Position numbers and translations under genes: made by a program. 64,000 nucleotides of DNA from Deefgea piscis. GTDB taxonomy: Bacteria; Pseudomonadota; Gammaproteobacteria; Burkholderiales; Chitinibacteraceae. Below, piece after piece: positions 17,282 to 27,916 of the stretch; position 1 is the stretch's first letter; each line of letters starts with the position of its first letter. The notes beneath the pieces were generated by a model. It was not told the DNA's origin and did no database searches. It saw only the letters and a list, made by a program, of their open reading frames with translations. The stretch is taken from positions 2,294,001 through 2,358,000 of the forward strand of contig NZ_CP054143.1 of NCBI RefSeq assembly GCF_013284055.1, read 5' to 3'.

Positions 17282-19459
17282 TTAACGAAGTTTTGGAGAG
17301 CGATAAGTGTCGGCGTAACCAGGAATGGATTGCTTTAATAAGCTAATCGGATTCATCCCCAATCCGGCCAAACCGCCTAATTCTAAGATTGCAAAGTAAT
17401 TGGTTTTGTACGTGCTATTGGTAGTGACATAGCTTTGCGCAGCAAAACGCAGCGCCCAACAGCCGGCATTATATTCAACGCCAGCAATCGTCTCTAGTGC
17501 TTTGCGATCATTCAGTGAATAGTTGTAACGACCCACGGCATACCAGCCATTGCCCAGTGGCCATTGCCCCGAGATGTCGGCTTGTTCGATATTGGACGAT
17601 TTATTATGCACGTAGCGTAGGTTAAGGGTTTTATATTCGCTCGGTGTCCAGCTGACGTTCAACTCCGAATTGATGGTGCTCTTGGTGTGTAAGTCTTGCT
17701 GTAATAAGTAGTTCACATTGACATTGTTGGGTAACTGGCTGCCCATCATCAAAAACATATTTGAGCTTTTTTGCTCATCGGTATTATCTGGGCCGGACAA
17801 TGTCACTCGCGGCGAGGTGAAATAAAACTGTTGACCGACACCGGCGTAAAAGCGCTCAACCCCAGTGGCATCGTCAAAAATACGACTACTAATAGCCAAA
17901 GTCAGATTGTTGGCGTCATTAATTCGGTCATTACCGGTGAACTTATTTTCACTAAACAGCTGTGACCACGACAATGCCGCAACGGCTGAGTCGTAATTGG
18001 GAACATCGCTTTGTGATTTATACGGGGCATACACATAAAAAGCGCGTGGCTCTAAGGTTTGCACAATGTCTGAGCCAAACAAACTGCCTTCGCGCTCGAA
18101 AAAGAGTCCGGTATCCAGACTGGCAATCGGTACGACAAAGGATTGATTGCCCATGTCTTGGCCTGTTGCGCTTTCGGTGCGGTAGGTATTGGCGTGTACG
18201 CTTAAACGTGGGGTAATAAAGCCGTAGCTATTACTCATTGGTAGGCTAATGCTAGGGTTAATCCACGCGCGATCGCCCTGTACCAAGGATTGATTCACAA
18301 AGCGCGTGACTTCACCGCTGATTTTGGTTTCTAAACCATAACCAATTTGTGGGCTCGCGGTAAAATACCACTGTGGCATGCGCCAGTATGGATCTTCAAC
18401 TGGGTTGGTTTCGGTTTGTAGTGTTTGATAGCGTTGCACGCGTAAATACGTGGACCAAAAATCACCGTTGTAATTGAGCAATGCTTCTTGCGGCAAGTTA
18501 ACTTGCGAGGCACCCGCTAGCGTGTCAGAAAAATCAATAAAGTAATCTGAGTCGGATACTTTTTGATAATTAATACTTAACGACAAGCGATCGCTCAGCA
18601 GTTGATTGTGTTGGAAGTAAACGCCATACCGCTGTGTGTCAGTCGATTTGTCGTTAATTCCCGCCGCACGTAGGGTGCCGGCGTATTCGGGTTGCAGGTA
18701 GCGAAATTCACCACCGAGCATGACGCCACGCTCACCAAAATAGCTTGGCGTAATCGTCGCATCGTAATTGGGGGCAAGATTAAAGTAATACGGTTGGCTG
18801 TATTGCAAGCCATTGGTATTGCTATAGCCTAGCGTGGGTAATAAGAGGCCACTTTTGCGATCACCATTGAGTGGGAAATCTACAAAAGGGTAGTAAAAAA
18901 ACGGTACGCCTTTAAATTCGGCCCAGCCATGCCAAGCTTGGCCATAATTACTGGTGTAATCGAGATCAATTTCTCTGGCGTGTAAATACCAATCGTCTTG
19001 CCCATCGCGGCAAGTGGTCATACGACCCTTTTGGATGGTGTACTTGTCTTTGCCGCCAAATAAAACTTTGACACCGTCACCACGCACTTGGCCTTCGGCC
19101 ATGTGGTAAATCGGATTGTCCATTTCACCCAAGCGAGTCTGCACCGTCATATTCAGCGAGTCACCCTCAAGCGTATCGCCTTTTTGCGTAACTTTGACTT
19201 TATCGCCAGCATGAACTTGATCGGCCTCGAGTTCGTACTTTACCCAGTCGGCGTTGACCACCATGCCATCGCGATTGACGATGACATTGCCGCGCGCTTC
19301 TGAATATTTTCCTTCTTGGACGCTGGCTTGATCTGCTTCAATGAATAAGGGCGGCTCGGCGGCAGGGCTGGATGCCGCAGCATGGCTCAGTACCGGTAAA
19401 ATGGCCAATGAGAACGCTACGATCTTGATGGTATAGGGAGGAGAATTACGCACCCGCAT
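17282..19459 (-). CDS. lptD: LPS-assembly outer-membrane protein LptD
   Basis: Outer-membrane barrel that inserts lipopolysaccharide into the outer leaflet with LptE. I start at ATG 19459 (MRVRNSPPYTIKIVAF), which begins a signal peptide cut near SHAAA (residue 30). Longer in-frame starts would overlap the divergent kinase gene. In 725 residues, the N-terminal LptA-like domain (about 45-160: IEADQASVQEGKYSEARGNV region) is followed by the beta-barrel domain. The barrel has the typical FFYYPFVDFPLNGDRKSG stretch near residue 200. It leads the lptD-surA-pdxA unit. Confidence 0.95.
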   Translation of the reverse strand: MRVRNSPPYTIKIVAFSLAILPVLSHAAASSPAAEPPLFIEADQASVQEGKYSEARGNVIVNRDGMVVNADWVKYELEADQVHAGDKVKVTQKGDTLEGDSLNMTVQTRLGEMDNPIYHMAEGQVRGDGVKVLFGGKDKYTIQKGRMTTCRDGQDDWYLHAREIDLDYTSNYGQAWHGWAEFKGVPFFYYPFVDFPLNGDRKSGLLLPTLGYSNTNGLQYSQPYYFNLAPNYDATITPSYFGERGVMLGGEFRYLQPEYAGTLRAAGINDKSTDTQRYGVYFQHNQLLSDRLSLSINYQKVSDSDYFIDFSDTLAGASQVNLPQEALLNYNGDFWSTYLRVQRYQTLQTETNPVEDPYWRMPQWYFTASPQIGYGLETKISGEVTRFVNQSLVQGDRAWINPSISLPMSNSYGFITPRLSVHANTYRTESATGQDMGNQSFVVPIASLDTGLFFEREGSLFGSDIVQTLEPRAFYVYAPYKSQSDVPNYDSAVAALSWSQLFSENKFTGNDRINDANNLTLAISSRIFDDATGVERFYAGVGQQFYFTSPRVTLSGPDNTDEQKSSNMFLMMGSQLPNNVNVNYLLQQDLHTKSTINSELNVSWTPSEYKTLNLRYVHNKSSNIEQADISGQWPLGNGWYAVGRYNYSLNDRKALETIAGVEYNAGCWALRFAAQSYVTTNSTYKTNYFAILELGGLAGLGMNPISLLKQSIPGYADTYRSPKLR

Positions 19460-19555
19460 GTGGTTGTCGTCATTACTTTGATAGAATTGGTGGATTCTAG
19501 CAGTAAACGCGCTTAACTTTCTTAACAAACGTGGTAAACAGGAACGATATTTCTC

Positions 19556-20548
19556 ATGAATCGCAGTGAACAGCTCTCCAATTGGTTGCAACAAGTGCGC
19601 GCTGCAACGCCGCAAAGCATCGTTTTAGCTGCTGCTGACGCCAGTGTGCGGCAATATTGGCGTGTGAGTTACGCCGATGGCTCGGTGGTGGTGATGGATT
19701 TTGATCCAGCCGTTTTTGATTGCGCGCCTTTTTTGGCGCGCCAGCAACAATTGGCCGGAGCCGGCATTGCCGTACCGCAAGTTTTTGAACAAGACTTGCA
19801 ATTGGGTTTTGTCGTTTTGGAAGATTTAGGCGATGTGACTTTGGCCAGTGTTCTCAGCGAGACTAGCGCAAAAGAGTGGTATCTGCGTGCAATCAAATTG
19901 CTGGTTGAGATGCAGGCCAATACCTCTGATGATGATTTGCCGCTGTTTGATGCTGCTTTTGTTCAGCGTGAACTGGATATTTGCCGCGAGTGGTATTTTG
20001 GTCAGCAATTTGGCGTTACGTTGGCGGGTAAAGAATTGGCCACTTGGGAGCGCGCTTGCGCTTTGATTGTGCAGCAAATCATTCAACAGCCAACGCTGTT
20101 TATGCATCGCGATTTTCATTCCAGAAATATCTTGGTGCAAAACGATGCCTTGCGCTTGATTGATTTTCAAGATGCGGTCAAAGGGCCGATTGCTTACGAT
20201 TTGGTGTCATTACTGCGTGATGCTTATGTCGAATGGGGTGAAACCTTTGTGCTGGATTTAACCATTCGTTATTGGGAACAAGCCCGCGCAGCCGGTTTAG
20301 CGGTGCATGACGATTTTGGTGACTTTTACTTGGCATTTGAAATGGCCGGTTTGCAGCGCCATTTAAAAATCTTGGGTTTATTTGCTCGTTTAAAATACCG
20401 CGATAATAAACCGCAATATCAAGCCGATATTCCCCGCGTATTTCATTATGTGCGCCAAGTTTGCTTGCGTTATAGCGAATTAACGCCATTAGGGCGTTTA
20501 TTGGTGAACTTAAATGGCGAAAAAATCGAGTCTGGTTTTACTTTTTAA
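19556..20548 (+). CDS. amgK: N-acetylmuramate/N-acetylglucosamine 1-kinase AmgK
   Basis: Aminoglycoside-phosphotransferase-fold kinase that phosphorylates MurNAc at C1 in the anhydro-muropeptide recycling bypass. The 330 residues include the nucleotide-binding N-lobe, the catalytic loop MHRDFHSRNILV and the metal site LIDFQDAVKGP. The assignment rests on these motifs plus location: divergent from lptD and followed by the murU-type uridylyltransferase, the arrangement known from Pseudomonas. This bypass route confers intrinsic fosfomycin resistance there; whether that holds here is inference. Confidence 0.9.
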   Translation: MNRSEQLSNWLQQVRAATPQSIVLAAADASVRQYWRVSYADGSVVVMDFDPAVFDCAPFLARQQQLAGAGIAVPQVFEQDLQLGFVVLEDLGDVTLASVLSETSAKEWYLRAIKLLVEMQANTSDDDLPLFDAAFVQRELDICREWYFGQQFGVTLAGKELATWERACALIVQQIIQQPTLFMHRDFHSRNILVQNDALRLIDFQDAVKGPIAYDLVSLLRDAYVEWGETFVLDLTIRYWEQARAAGLAVHDDFGDFYLAFEMAGLQRHLKILGLFARLKYRDNKPQYQADIPRVFHYVRQVCLRYSELTPLGRLLVNLNGEKIESGFTF

Positions 20549-20698
20549 TCCGCCGTTTTTTGCCGCATAGCGGGCGACTTTGCTGTGCGGTTTGCAGTCG
20601 TTACGCTTTGGCATCATTGGCTGGATGTTTGATTTGCAGTCTCGATCAGCATGGCGCTGGTCGAGCTTTTTTTTCGACTTTTTTTGATTGAGTTTCCA

Positions 20699-21391
20699 AT
20701 GAAAGCAATGATTTTAGCGGCTGGCCGTGGTGAGCGGATGCGGCCTTTAACCGATGTGACGCCCAAGCCGTTACTTGAAGTGGGTGGTCAGCCGTTGATT
20801 GCTTGGCATTTAGCGCGCTTAGCGGCGGCTGGAATTCACGACGTGGTGATTAATCACGCTTGGCTCGGTGAGCAAATAGAAGCCGTGCTCGGTGATGGCT
20901 CGCAGTGGGGTGTGCGGATTCAATATTCAGCGGAAAGCACGGCGCTGGAAACCGCGGCCGGTATTGCCCGGGCGCTGCCATTATTGGGAGACGCACCATT
21001 TCTCGTGGTGAATGGCGATGTGCTGACCGACGTTGATTTTGTGGCTTTAAGCCAAACTGCGGCACAATTAAATCCGCAAACGCATTGGGCGCATTTGATG
21101 TTGGTGCCCAAGGCGGGCTATCCAACGGGGCGCGATCTGAGTTTGCGCGCAGGCTTGGTGGTGCCGTGCCAGAGCGACGATCAACCGCTGACTTTTTGCG
21201 GCGTTGCGGCTTACCACCCGCAATTTTTTGCCGATGTGCCTTCTGATCAGGCAATGCCTTTATTGCCTTGTTTATTGACCGCCATGGCGGCAGGGCGTGT
21301 GAGTGGTGAATGTCATCATGGGCAGTGGCTGGATGTGGGTACGGTGGAACGACTGGCATTGGCGCGGGCGCAATATGCCGCCAAGCTGTAA
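20699..21391 (+). CDS. murU: N-acetylmuramate alpha-1-phosphate uridylyltransferase MurU
   Basis: Sugar-nucleotidyltransferase that turns MurNAc-1-phosphate into UDP-MurNAc, completing the recycling pathway begun by AmgK. The 230 residues start with MKAMILAAGRGERMRPLTD, containing the glycine-rich NTP-binding signature. They continue with TPKPLLEVGGQPLI and the metal-binding VVNGDVLTDVD. I use ATG 20699 because the family begins there; an upstream ATG at 20651 would add an odd Phe-rich leader. The 150-bp gap after amgK contains nothing I recognise. Confidence 0.9.
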   Translation: MKAMILAAGRGERMRPLTDVTPKPLLEVGGQPLIAWHLARLAAAGIHDVVINHAWLGEQIEAVLGDGSQWGVRIQYSAESTALETAAGIARALPLLGDAPFLVVNGDVLTDVDFVALSQTAAQLNPQTHWAHLMLVPKAGYPTGRDLSLRAGLVVPCQSDDQPLTFCGVAAYHPQFFADVPSDQAMPLLPCLLTAMAAGRVSGECHHGQWLDVGTVERLALARAQYAAKL

Positions 21392-21584
21392 CCTAAATTC
21401 AGCGTGGCGGAACACCGTAGTTTGATTGCGTCGTTGTGATGACTTGGGATTTGCGGCGTTGCCGAGTGCGCTTAAGCGTAATGAATTGAGCGTGTGCGCT
21501 TCCTAGAGGTGCGAATGCATCGCGCTTGTCTTTTGTTGCGCTGCAACGTAAATTAAAGTCGAGTTATCACGATGGGGAATTGCG

Positions 21585-23312
21585 ATGTCTGAATCATCCG
21601 TGTTTACCGCTTTTTTGACTGAACAGGCGCAACGGACTCAAGTTTTGCAGCGGCAGCTACAGCAAATATTTGATCCTTTTGGTTTGCTGGCAACGACTCG
21701 AACAGCCCAGCAAGCATGGGCCAACCATCCATTTGAACTGGCGGATAATTTACATCGCTATGCAATGGATGGCTTTCAATTGCAAGCGGCGCTGTTGCGC
21801 CGATTTGCTGGCGAAGCGGATGTGGACTTAGTCGAACCGCAGCCAGACGACCCGCGTTTTAGCGATCCGATTTGGTCTGAGTCGCCATTTTGGGATAGCG
21901 TCAAAGAGTATTATTTATTTCAAACGCGCTGGATGCAAAACTCGCTGTATGCCACGCCAGGGCTCACTGAGGGTGAGCGGCGTAAGTCGGCATTTTGGTT
22001 GCGACAATTGTTGAATGCCTTGGCGCCAAATAATTTCTTATTGGGTAATCCCACTGCACTCAATAAAGCCATCACAACGCAAGGCGAGAGCCTGTGGCAA
22101 GGCTGGGATCATTTTGCGCGAGATGTTCGCGCTGGCGATATTGCCTTGACCGATTTGTCGGCATTCACCGTGGGCGAGAATCTGGCGACAACCCCCGGTG
22201 TAGTGGTGTATCGCAATGAACTCCTTGAAGTAATTCACTATCAGAGCAATACCCCTACAGTTCACCAAACACCGATTGTGCTGATTTCGCCGTGGATTAA
22301 TAAGTACTACATCTTGGATTTAAATCCGGCCAAGAGCATGGTGAAATATTTGGTGGATCAAGGATTTTCGGTGTTTGTCACCAGTTGGAAAAATCCAGAT
22401 GCCACAATGGCCGAGATTGGCTTGGATGATTATTTAACGCAGGGCATTGTGCCGATGATTCAAGTGGCTAAAGAAATCTCGGGCAGTGAGCAGGTGAATT
22501 TAGTCGGCTACTGCATTGGTGGTACTTTGGTGAGCCTTTATATGGCTTGGATTAATCGCCTTTCACCTGCTGCGGTGCCAGTGTCGTCGGTGACTTTACT
22601 GACCACATTGACCGATTTTTCTTGCCCGGGTGATATTGAAGTATTTATCGATGAAGACGGTCTGGATGCCATCGACGCCATTATGGAGCGGCAGGGCTAT
22701 CTGGATGGCAAAGACATGGCTGCTAGCTTTCGAATGCTACGCAGCAATAGCTTGATTTGGCAGTATTGGCAAAGCAATTACCTATTGGGCGAGCCATCGA
22801 CGGCATTTGATATCTTGTATTGGAATATGGATAGCACGCGAATGCCAAAAAAAATGCATCACACCTATTTGCGTGAGCTGTATTGGCATAATCGAATGAT
22901 TGAGCCCGATGGTTTGCACTTGGCAGGCCAAGGTATTGATTTAGCTCGAATTACCCAGCCTATCTATATGGTGAGCGCCGAAGAAGACCATATCGCACCC
23001 TGGCAGCAAACCTTTACTTTGGCCCATCGGGTGAGCGCACCTGTGCGGTTAACCCTATCGACATCAGGCCATATCGTTGGCATTATTAATCCGCCTAGCC
23101 CTCAATCAAAGCGCAGTTTTCGACAAATTGCCTTTGATCAAAACCAAAACATTCCTGCGGCGCTTGGTCAGCAAGCACCGGTAGCGGGCTCTTGGTGGCC
23201 CAATTGGGTTGACTGGTTGCGCGGTTTTGCTGGCGCACAAATCAAACCCAAGTTAACCAGCCGACAACACCCTAATCTGGGCGCAGCCCCGGGGACGTAT
23301 GTTTTGGAGTAA
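21585..23312 (+). CDS. phaC: Class I poly(3-hydroxyalkanoate) synthase
   Basis: Polymerises 3-hydroxyacyl-CoA into storage polyester on granules. The 575 residues contain the alpha/beta-hydrolase core with the lipase-like box GYCIGGT holding the nucleophilic cysteine, the acidic partner near DIEVFIDEDG or YMVSAEEDHI, and the histidine in TSGHIVGIINPP. The length fits class I. No phaA/phaB lies beside it, but a PhaM-like granule protein is encoded at 50529-50780. It appears monocistronic, with 190 bp upstream of unremarkable sequence. Confidence 0.95.
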   Translation: MSESSVFTAFLTEQAQRTQVLQRQLQQIFDPFGLLATTRTAQQAWANHPFELADNLHRYAMDGFQLQAALLRRFAGEADVDLVEPQPDDPRFSDPIWSESPFWDSVKEYYLFQTRWMQNSLYATPGLTEGERRKSAFWLRQLLNALAPNNFLLGNPTALNKAITTQGESLWQGWDHFARDVRAGDIALTDLSAFTVGENLATTPGVVVYRNELLEVIHYQSNTPTVHQTPIVLISPWINKYYILDLNPAKSMVKYLVDQGFSVFVTSWKNPDATMAEIGLDDYLTQGIVPMIQVAKEISGSEQVNLVGYCIGGTLVSLYMAWINRLSPAAVPVSSVTLLTTLTDFSCPGDIEVFIDEDGLDAIDAIMERQGYLDGKDMAASFRMLRSNSLIWQYWQSNYLLGEPSTAFDILYWNMDSTRMPKKMHHTYLRELYWHNRMIEPDGLHLAGQGIDLARITQPIYMVSAEEDHIAPWQQTFTLAHRVSAPVRLTLSTSGHIVGIINPPSPQSKRSFRQIAFDQNQNIPAALGQQAPVAGSWWPNWVDWLRGFAGAQIKPKLTSRQHPNLGAAPGTYVLE

Positions 23313-23558
23313 GAGGTTAGTCAGCGGTCTTTGCTTTGGCTTTTTGTTTTGATTCAATTTTAGTTTGCGCCAAAGCAATATCTCTATTTAGGTAGCATGA
23401 GTACAATGTCAGCATAAGCACTTTAATTCTGTCGTAAAGCTGAGTTAAAGCGAGAATAAGCCCTATTTTTACGTGCTGTTAGGCGGCAGTTCGGCCAAGC
23501 AGCGCGTGTTTAATCAAGTTGGCGCAAGAGCGCTTATATTCAATCTGAGGAAACTGTG

Positions 23559-25559
23559 ATGGCAGCAACGCGTACTGATTTAGCAAATGCAATTCGTGCA
23601 CTGGCGATGGATGCTGTGCAAAAAGCCAATTCGGGTCACCCTGGTGCGCCGATGGGTATGGCTGAGATTGGTTTAGCTTTGTGGGGCGGTAAAATGCGCT
23701 TTAACCCACAAAACACCGCTTGGGCTAACCGCGACCGCTTTGTGTTGTCGAACGGCCACGGCTCGATGTTGCAATATGCGTTATTGCACCTCACAGGCTT
23801 TGATGTGTCGATGGACGACATCAAAAACTTCCGTCAATTTCATTCAAAAACCCCGGGCCACCCAGAAGTGCATTACACCCCAGGTGTAGAAACGACGACG
23901 GGACCTTTGGGCCAAGGTATCACCAATGCCGTGGGTTTTGCATTGGCAGAAAAACTGCTTGCTGCGCAATTTAATAAACCAGGTCTGGACATCGTTGATC
24001 ACCACACTTATGTCTTTATGGGTGATGGCTGCTTGATGGAAGGCATTTCACACGAGGCTTGCTCACTTGCCGGTACTTTGGGCTTGGGCAAATTGGTGGC
24101 ATTCTGGGACGACAACGGTATTTCGATCGACGGCCATGTTGAAGGCTGGTTCACTGACGATACCCCAAAACGCTTTGAGTCTTATGGCTGGCATGTGATT
24201 GCTGGTGTTGATGGTCATGATGTGGATGCACTCAATGCCGCCATTGATGCCGCAAAAGCAGAAACCAACAAGCCAACTTTGATCTGCTGCAAAACCATCA
24301 TCGGTAAAGGCTCACCCAACAAAGCGGCGAGCCATGATTGCCACGGCGCACCATTGGGTGATGCTGAAATCGCTGCAACGCGCGAAGCGATTGGCTGGCC
24401 GTATGCACCATTTGAAATCCCTGCTGATGTGTACGCAGGTTGGGATCGTAAAGCTGCTGGTGCTGCGTTTGAAGCCGAGTGGAACACGTTGTTTGCTAAG
24501 TACGCTGCACAATTTCCGACTGAAGCCGCTGAGTTTACTCGCCGCATGAAAGGCGATTTGCCAGCCAATTGGAATGACATTGTTGCTGCTGCCGTTTCAG
24601 ATGCCAACAGCAAAGCTGAAACTATTGCGACACGTAAAGCCAGCCAAAATGCATTGTCAGCACTTTGCCCATCTGTGCCAGAAATGCTGGGCGGCTCTGC
24701 TGATTTGACCGGTTCAAACTTGACCAACTGGAAGGGCTCGACCAGCTTGAAAGTTGAAAACGGTCAAATTTCCGGCAATCACATCAGCTATGGCGTGCGT
24801 GAATTTGGTATGAGCGCGATTATGAACGGTATCGTGTTGCACGGTGGTTTCCGTCCATTCGGTGGCACGTTCTTGATGTTCTGCGAATACGCATTGAATG
24901 CATTGCGTATGGCTGCGTTGATGAAAACCAATAACATCTTCGTTTACACGCATGATTCAATTGGTCTGGGTGAAGATGGTCCTACGCATCAACCGATTGA
25001 ACAATTGCAAACCTTGCGTTGCATCCCGAACATGAACACTTGGCGTCCATGCGACACCGTTGAATCGGTCGTAGCTTGGGCTGCTGCAATTGGCGAGCGT
25101 ACTACGCCGTCATCATTGGTGTTCACGCGTCAAAACCTGCAATTCCAAGCGCGTACTGAGCAACAATTGGCGGATATTGCCAAAGGCGGCTACGTACTTG
25201 TTGATGCAGCTAACCCACAGTTGCTGATTTTGGCGACGGGTTCGGAAGTCGATTTAGCAGTGAAAGCTGCGGCGCAATTGCAAGCTGAAGGCGTTGCGGT
25301 TCGTGTGGTATCAATGCCATCAACCAATGTGTTTGATAAGCAAGATGCAGCGTACAAAGCATCGGTATTGCCAGCTGGCGTACCACGCTTGGCCGTCGAA
25401 GCGGCAACCAGCGACTTCTGGCGTAAATATGTCGGTCTTGAGGGCGATGTGATTGGTATGGATACGTTTGGTGAGTCTGCACCGGCAAATCTATTGTTCA
25501 AGCACTTTGGCTTCTCAGTTGAAAACGTAGTGGCGCGTGCGAAAGCTTTGCTGAAATAA
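23559..25559 (+). CDS. tkt: Transketolase
   Basis: Thiamine-diphosphate enzyme that moves two-carbon units in the pentose phosphate pathway. The start is ATG 23559, with GAGG 8 bases upstream; the GTG just before it is rejected. The 666 residues carry [12 protein letters not shown], the ThDP/metal motif GDGCLMEG ending near DDNGISIDG, and the pyrimidine-domain segments [12 protein letters not shown] and [19 protein letters not shown]. Codon use looks more constrained than in neighbours, consistent with high expression. A UUCG-loop terminator follows. Confidence 0.97.
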   Translation: MAATRTDLANAIRALAMDAVQKANSGHPGAPMGMAEIGLALWGGKMRFNPQNTAWANRDRFVLSNGHGSMLQYALLHLTGFDVSMDDIKNFRQFHSKTPGHPEVHYTPGVETTTGPLGQGITNAVGFALAEKLLAAQFNKPGLDIVDHHTYVFMGDGCLMEGISHEACSLAGTLGLGKLVAFWDDNGISIDGHVEGWFTDDTPKRFESYGWHVIAGVDGHDVDALNAAIDAAKAETNKPTLICCKTIIGKGSPNKAASHDCHGAPLGDAEIAATREAIGWPYAPFEIPADVYAGWDRKAAGAAFEAEWNTLFAKYAAQFPTEAAEFTRRMKGDLPANWNDIVAAAVSDANSKAETIATRKASQNALSALCPSVPEMLGGSADLTGSNLTNWKGSTSLKVENGQISGNHISYGVREFGMSAIMNGIVLHGGFRPFGGTFLMFCEYALNALRMAALMKTNNIFVYTHDSIGLGEDGPTHQPIEQLQTLRCIPNMNTWRPCDTVESVVAWAAAIGERTTPSSLVFTRQNLQFQARTEQQLADIAKGGYVLVDAANPQLLILATGSEVDLAVKAAAQLQAEGVAVRVVSMPSTNVFDKQDAAYKASVLPAGVPRLAVEAATSDFWRKYVGLEGDVIGMDTFGESAPANLLFKHFGFSVENVVARAKALLK

Positions 25560-25581
25560 GCGAGTGAGTTACTGCATGACC

Positions 25582-25606
25582 AAAGCGCCTTCGGGCGCTT
25601 TTTTAT
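25582..25606 (+). terminator. Terminator after tkt
   Basis: AAAGCGCC (25582-25589), a TTCG tetraloop, and GGCGCTTT (25594-25601) are followed by a T-run. It is a textbook intrinsic terminator. Confidence 0.92.
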
Positions 25607-25668
25607 TGGCTATCGCGCCGATGAAAGTCGTTGATCTTGAGTCAGCATGAATGGCTTAAATCAGTGGT

Positions 25669-25700
25669 CGATTTAGCCTGTTATTTAACCGGCTAAATCG
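25669..25700. repeat. 10-bp perfect inverted repeat
   Basis: CGATTTAGCC (25669-25678) pairs with GGCTAAATCG (25691-25700) around a 12-base loop. It lies between the convergent tkt and copper-chaperone genes. There is no T-run on either side, so it is not an obvious intrinsic terminator; it may still end or stabilise the minus-strand message. Confidence 0.5.
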
Positions 25701-25742
25701 ATGATCTAGGCTCCATTGAGCCCTGAATGAGGCAATCTTGTT

Positions 25743-26198
25743 TTAGTGTGAGTGTGTCGCTGCAGCGGGCATGTGAGCGATGTTTTTAACGTCAATGCTC
25801 ACGTTGATCGCGCCGGCTTTGGCAAAGTTGAGCGTGAGCGCATGTTTTTCACCGGCAACAAGGCCTTTTTTTAGTCCAATTAGCATAATGTGATAGCCGC
25901 CTGGTGCGAGTGTCAGCGTTTGATTGCTAGCAACAGGGAGTCCAGCCGTCATTTGACGCATTTTCATCACGCCATCGCTTATTTTCATTTCATGAATCTC
26001 AGTTTTGCTTGCAAGGTCTGAGCTTGCTGATAGCAGTTGATCTGCCGTTTTGCTATTGATGGTCATAAAAACCCCGGCATTGGCTGCTTGAGGTGGCGTG
26101 GCTCGCGTCCAAACTTGATCCACTGACACGCTATCTTGCGCCAAGGATAGGTTTGCACTGAATGCAAGAGCCGCGAAAAGGGCGAGTTTTTTGAACAT
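25743..26198 (-). CDS. Periplasmic copper chaperone PCu(A)C
   Basis: A 151-residue secreted protein of the PCu(A)C/DUF461 family, which delivers Cu(I) to cytochrome oxidase. ATG 26198 is chosen because GGAA precedes it; the TTG at 26210 overlaps this box. A signal peptide ends near LSLAQ. The copper-binding pattern is visible as HEM (about 80-82), a downstream M-K-M-RQM cluster, and GYHIMLIGL. The C-terminus is His-rich (HMPAAATHSH). No SCO or oxidase genes are adjacent. Confidence 0.92.
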   Translation of the reverse strand: MFKKLALFAALAFSANLSLAQDSVSVDQVWTRATPPQAANAGVFMTINSKTADQLLSASSDLASKTEIHEMKISDGVMKMRQMTAGLPVASNQTLTLAPGGYHIMLIGLKKGLVAGEKHALTLNFAKAGAINVSIDVKNIAHMPAAATHSH

Positions 26199-26343
26199 AT
26201 TCTTTTCCAAAACAAGACAACTTAAAAAGACAGCCAGCCGTTATTGCACAGGCATTGACTGATGGCTGGCGAGGGAGTTGTCAGTATAACTGGATGAGGA
26301 ATAAGTTTAAAAGCAGGGTATTTGTCAGTTGACTATAGCGGGA

Positions 26344-27297
26344 TTAGGATTGGCTGTCGCGAAGCTGGTTTCTACCATGTTGTTTGGCAAAATACAGCGC
26401 AAGATCAGCCTCTTGAATCAGCACGCTCGCTTCCGCGTCACGGTTCGGTGTTGATGTGGCGCAGCCAATACTCACGGTGGCAATATGGTGCGGTGAGTCT
26501 GGGTGTGGCCGCTCGAGTTCACGAACGGCATCGAGTAATTGTTCGGCGATCGTGATGCAGCCAGCCATCGGTGTTGCCGGCAGTAAGACGATAAATTCTT
26601 CGCCGCCATAGCGAGCAATAATGTCGGTAGGTCGACGTAATGCCGCTTGCAGCGCTTTGGCAATCTCTTGCAAGCAGGTGTCGCCTTGTTGGTGGCCAAG
26701 TTGGTCGTTATAGCGTTTAAAAAAATCAATATCGATCATCAAGACACTCAGAGGATGCTTTTGTCGAATGGCTCGACGCCATTCTTCGGCTAATTTCTCT
26801 TCGTAATAGCGGCGATTGGGAATGCCGGTTAAGCCATCTTGATAGGCAAAACGATGCAATTCAGCGGCGCGTTCTTGCAAAATTTGCTCACGAATCACCG
26901 ACGCGGTGACATCTTGGATTTGAATTAAGCAAAACTGTTCATTATCAAATTGCCGCAAAGGCGTGATTTGAATCTGTTGCTGCATTCTAAGGGGTACTTC
27001 GTCATTATTATGCAGGCGAAATAAATTAAATGGCGCTCGATTTAAACATTGCGATAAAAAAGAAGACTGATCTTTTTCGATTGCCAATTTAACGGCTTGC
27101 TCTACGCGAGTATTTTTTAATTCAGGGAAGGCAATACTTAAGGGTAAACCAATTAAGCCATCTGAATTACGCCCAGATGCTTTAACTAACCAGCGATTCC
27201 ATAATGCAATTTCACCTTTACCATTTAAAATCAGGACGCCAAGTTCGAGTGCGTCAAAGGTGCTAAATAATAATAAAGGAGCATGGTTGTTCATCAT
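26344..27297 (-). CDS. PAS-GGDEF diguanylate cyclase
   Basis: A 317-residue soluble protein with a PAS-like sensory region (about 10-125) and a GGDEF domain (about 150-312) containing RYGGEEFIVLLP, so it should make c-di-GMP. No membrane segment is visible. It begins 5 bp after the CheC-like gene and is the third gene of a cheY-cheC-GGDEF series. This suggests that receiver phosphorylation and its removal are linked to c-di-GMP output, though no direct connection can be read from the sequence. Confidence 0.9.
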   Translation of the reverse strand: MMNNHAPLLLFSTFDALELGVLILNGKGEIALWNRWLVKASGRNSDGLIGLPLSIAFPELKNTRVEQAVKLAIEKDQSSFLSQCLNRAPFNLFRLHNNDEVPLRMQQQIQITPLRQFDNEQFCLIQIQDVTASVIREQILQERAAELHRFAYQDGLTGIPNRRYYEEKLAEEWRRAIRQKHPLSVLMIDIDFFKRYNDQLGHQQGDTCLQEIAKALQAALRRPTDIIARYGGEEFIVLLPATPMAGCITIAEQLLDAVRELERPHPDSPHHIATVSIGCATSTPNRDAEASVLIQEADLALYFAKQHGRNQLRDSQS

Positions 27298-27302
27298 TTA
27301 GC

Positions 27303-27914
27303 TTAGCTTTGTACCATCATGGTACCTAAAAATTGATTAATTGCCTCGCTGAGCAAATCGAGTGAGTTGGCATTCATAATAAAAATAACGTGTCCATGTA
27401 ATTCACGAGACGCCAATGAAAATTGAATTTGTAGCACCATCACCACATGATCGGCATCGCACTCTTTGAGCACTGAGATACCTGAACCGATGTGTAGTGC
27501 TGGTAAACCACATTGAAAAGGTTGTTTGAAAATATCGGCTAGAGATCCTAAGCAAGAGTTGAGAATAATATTGCCAATTTCGGATAGGGCATCTTGTTCT
27601 AATTCGGTTAGTTGCTCGATGGGTAAGCTATTACCCATCATTAAACGAACTAAATCTAAGCTGCGTGCCTCAGGAAAAATGAGTAGCGCATTGCCGTGAA
27701 AACTGCCGTCAAAGCTTTGCCTGACACTACAGACACGCTGACTAGATCGTTCTAAATAATGGGCAGCCTCCTCGACGCTATAAAATTCAACCATCGGTAC
27801 TGAGAGTAAAATTTCTTCGTTAATAATTTGGCTCATGCTGGCAGCAGCTTGACCCACGCTGATATTAAAAATTTCGCAGAGCGCATCGCGTTGCAGTGAG
27901 CCAAGTTCTAGCAT
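27303..27914 (-). CDS. cheC: CheC-family CheY phosphatase
   Basis: A 203-residue protein with two CheC/CheX-type active-site repeats, each with the E-x-x-N signature: CEIFN near residues 13-17 and SEIGN near 111-115. CheC-type proteins dephosphorylate CheY-P. The flanking cheY gene ends two bases upstream, making it the likely substrate. No cheD, cheA or receptor gene is present in the window, so this pair may act outside classical chemotaxis. Confidence 0.87.
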   Translation of the reverse strand: MLELGSLQRDALCEIFNISVGQAAASMSQIINEEILLSVPMVEFYSVEEAAHYLERSSQRVCSVRQSFDGSFHGNALLIFPEARSLDLVRLMMGNSLPIEQLTELEQDALSEIGNIILNSCLGSLADIFKQPFQCGLPALHIGSGISVLKECDADHVVMVLQIQFSLASRELHGHVIFIMNANSLDLLSEAINQFLGTMMVQS

Positions 27915-27916
27915 GC

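Noticed and set aside
19460-19615. 52-codon N-terminal extension of lptD
   Set aside because: It would overlap the divergent amgK gene and precede a perfectly good signal peptide beginning at ATG 19459.
20850-21359. 169-codon minus-strand frame opposite murU
   Set aside because: Antisense to a well-conserved enzyme, Pro/Arg/His-rich and without a start signal.
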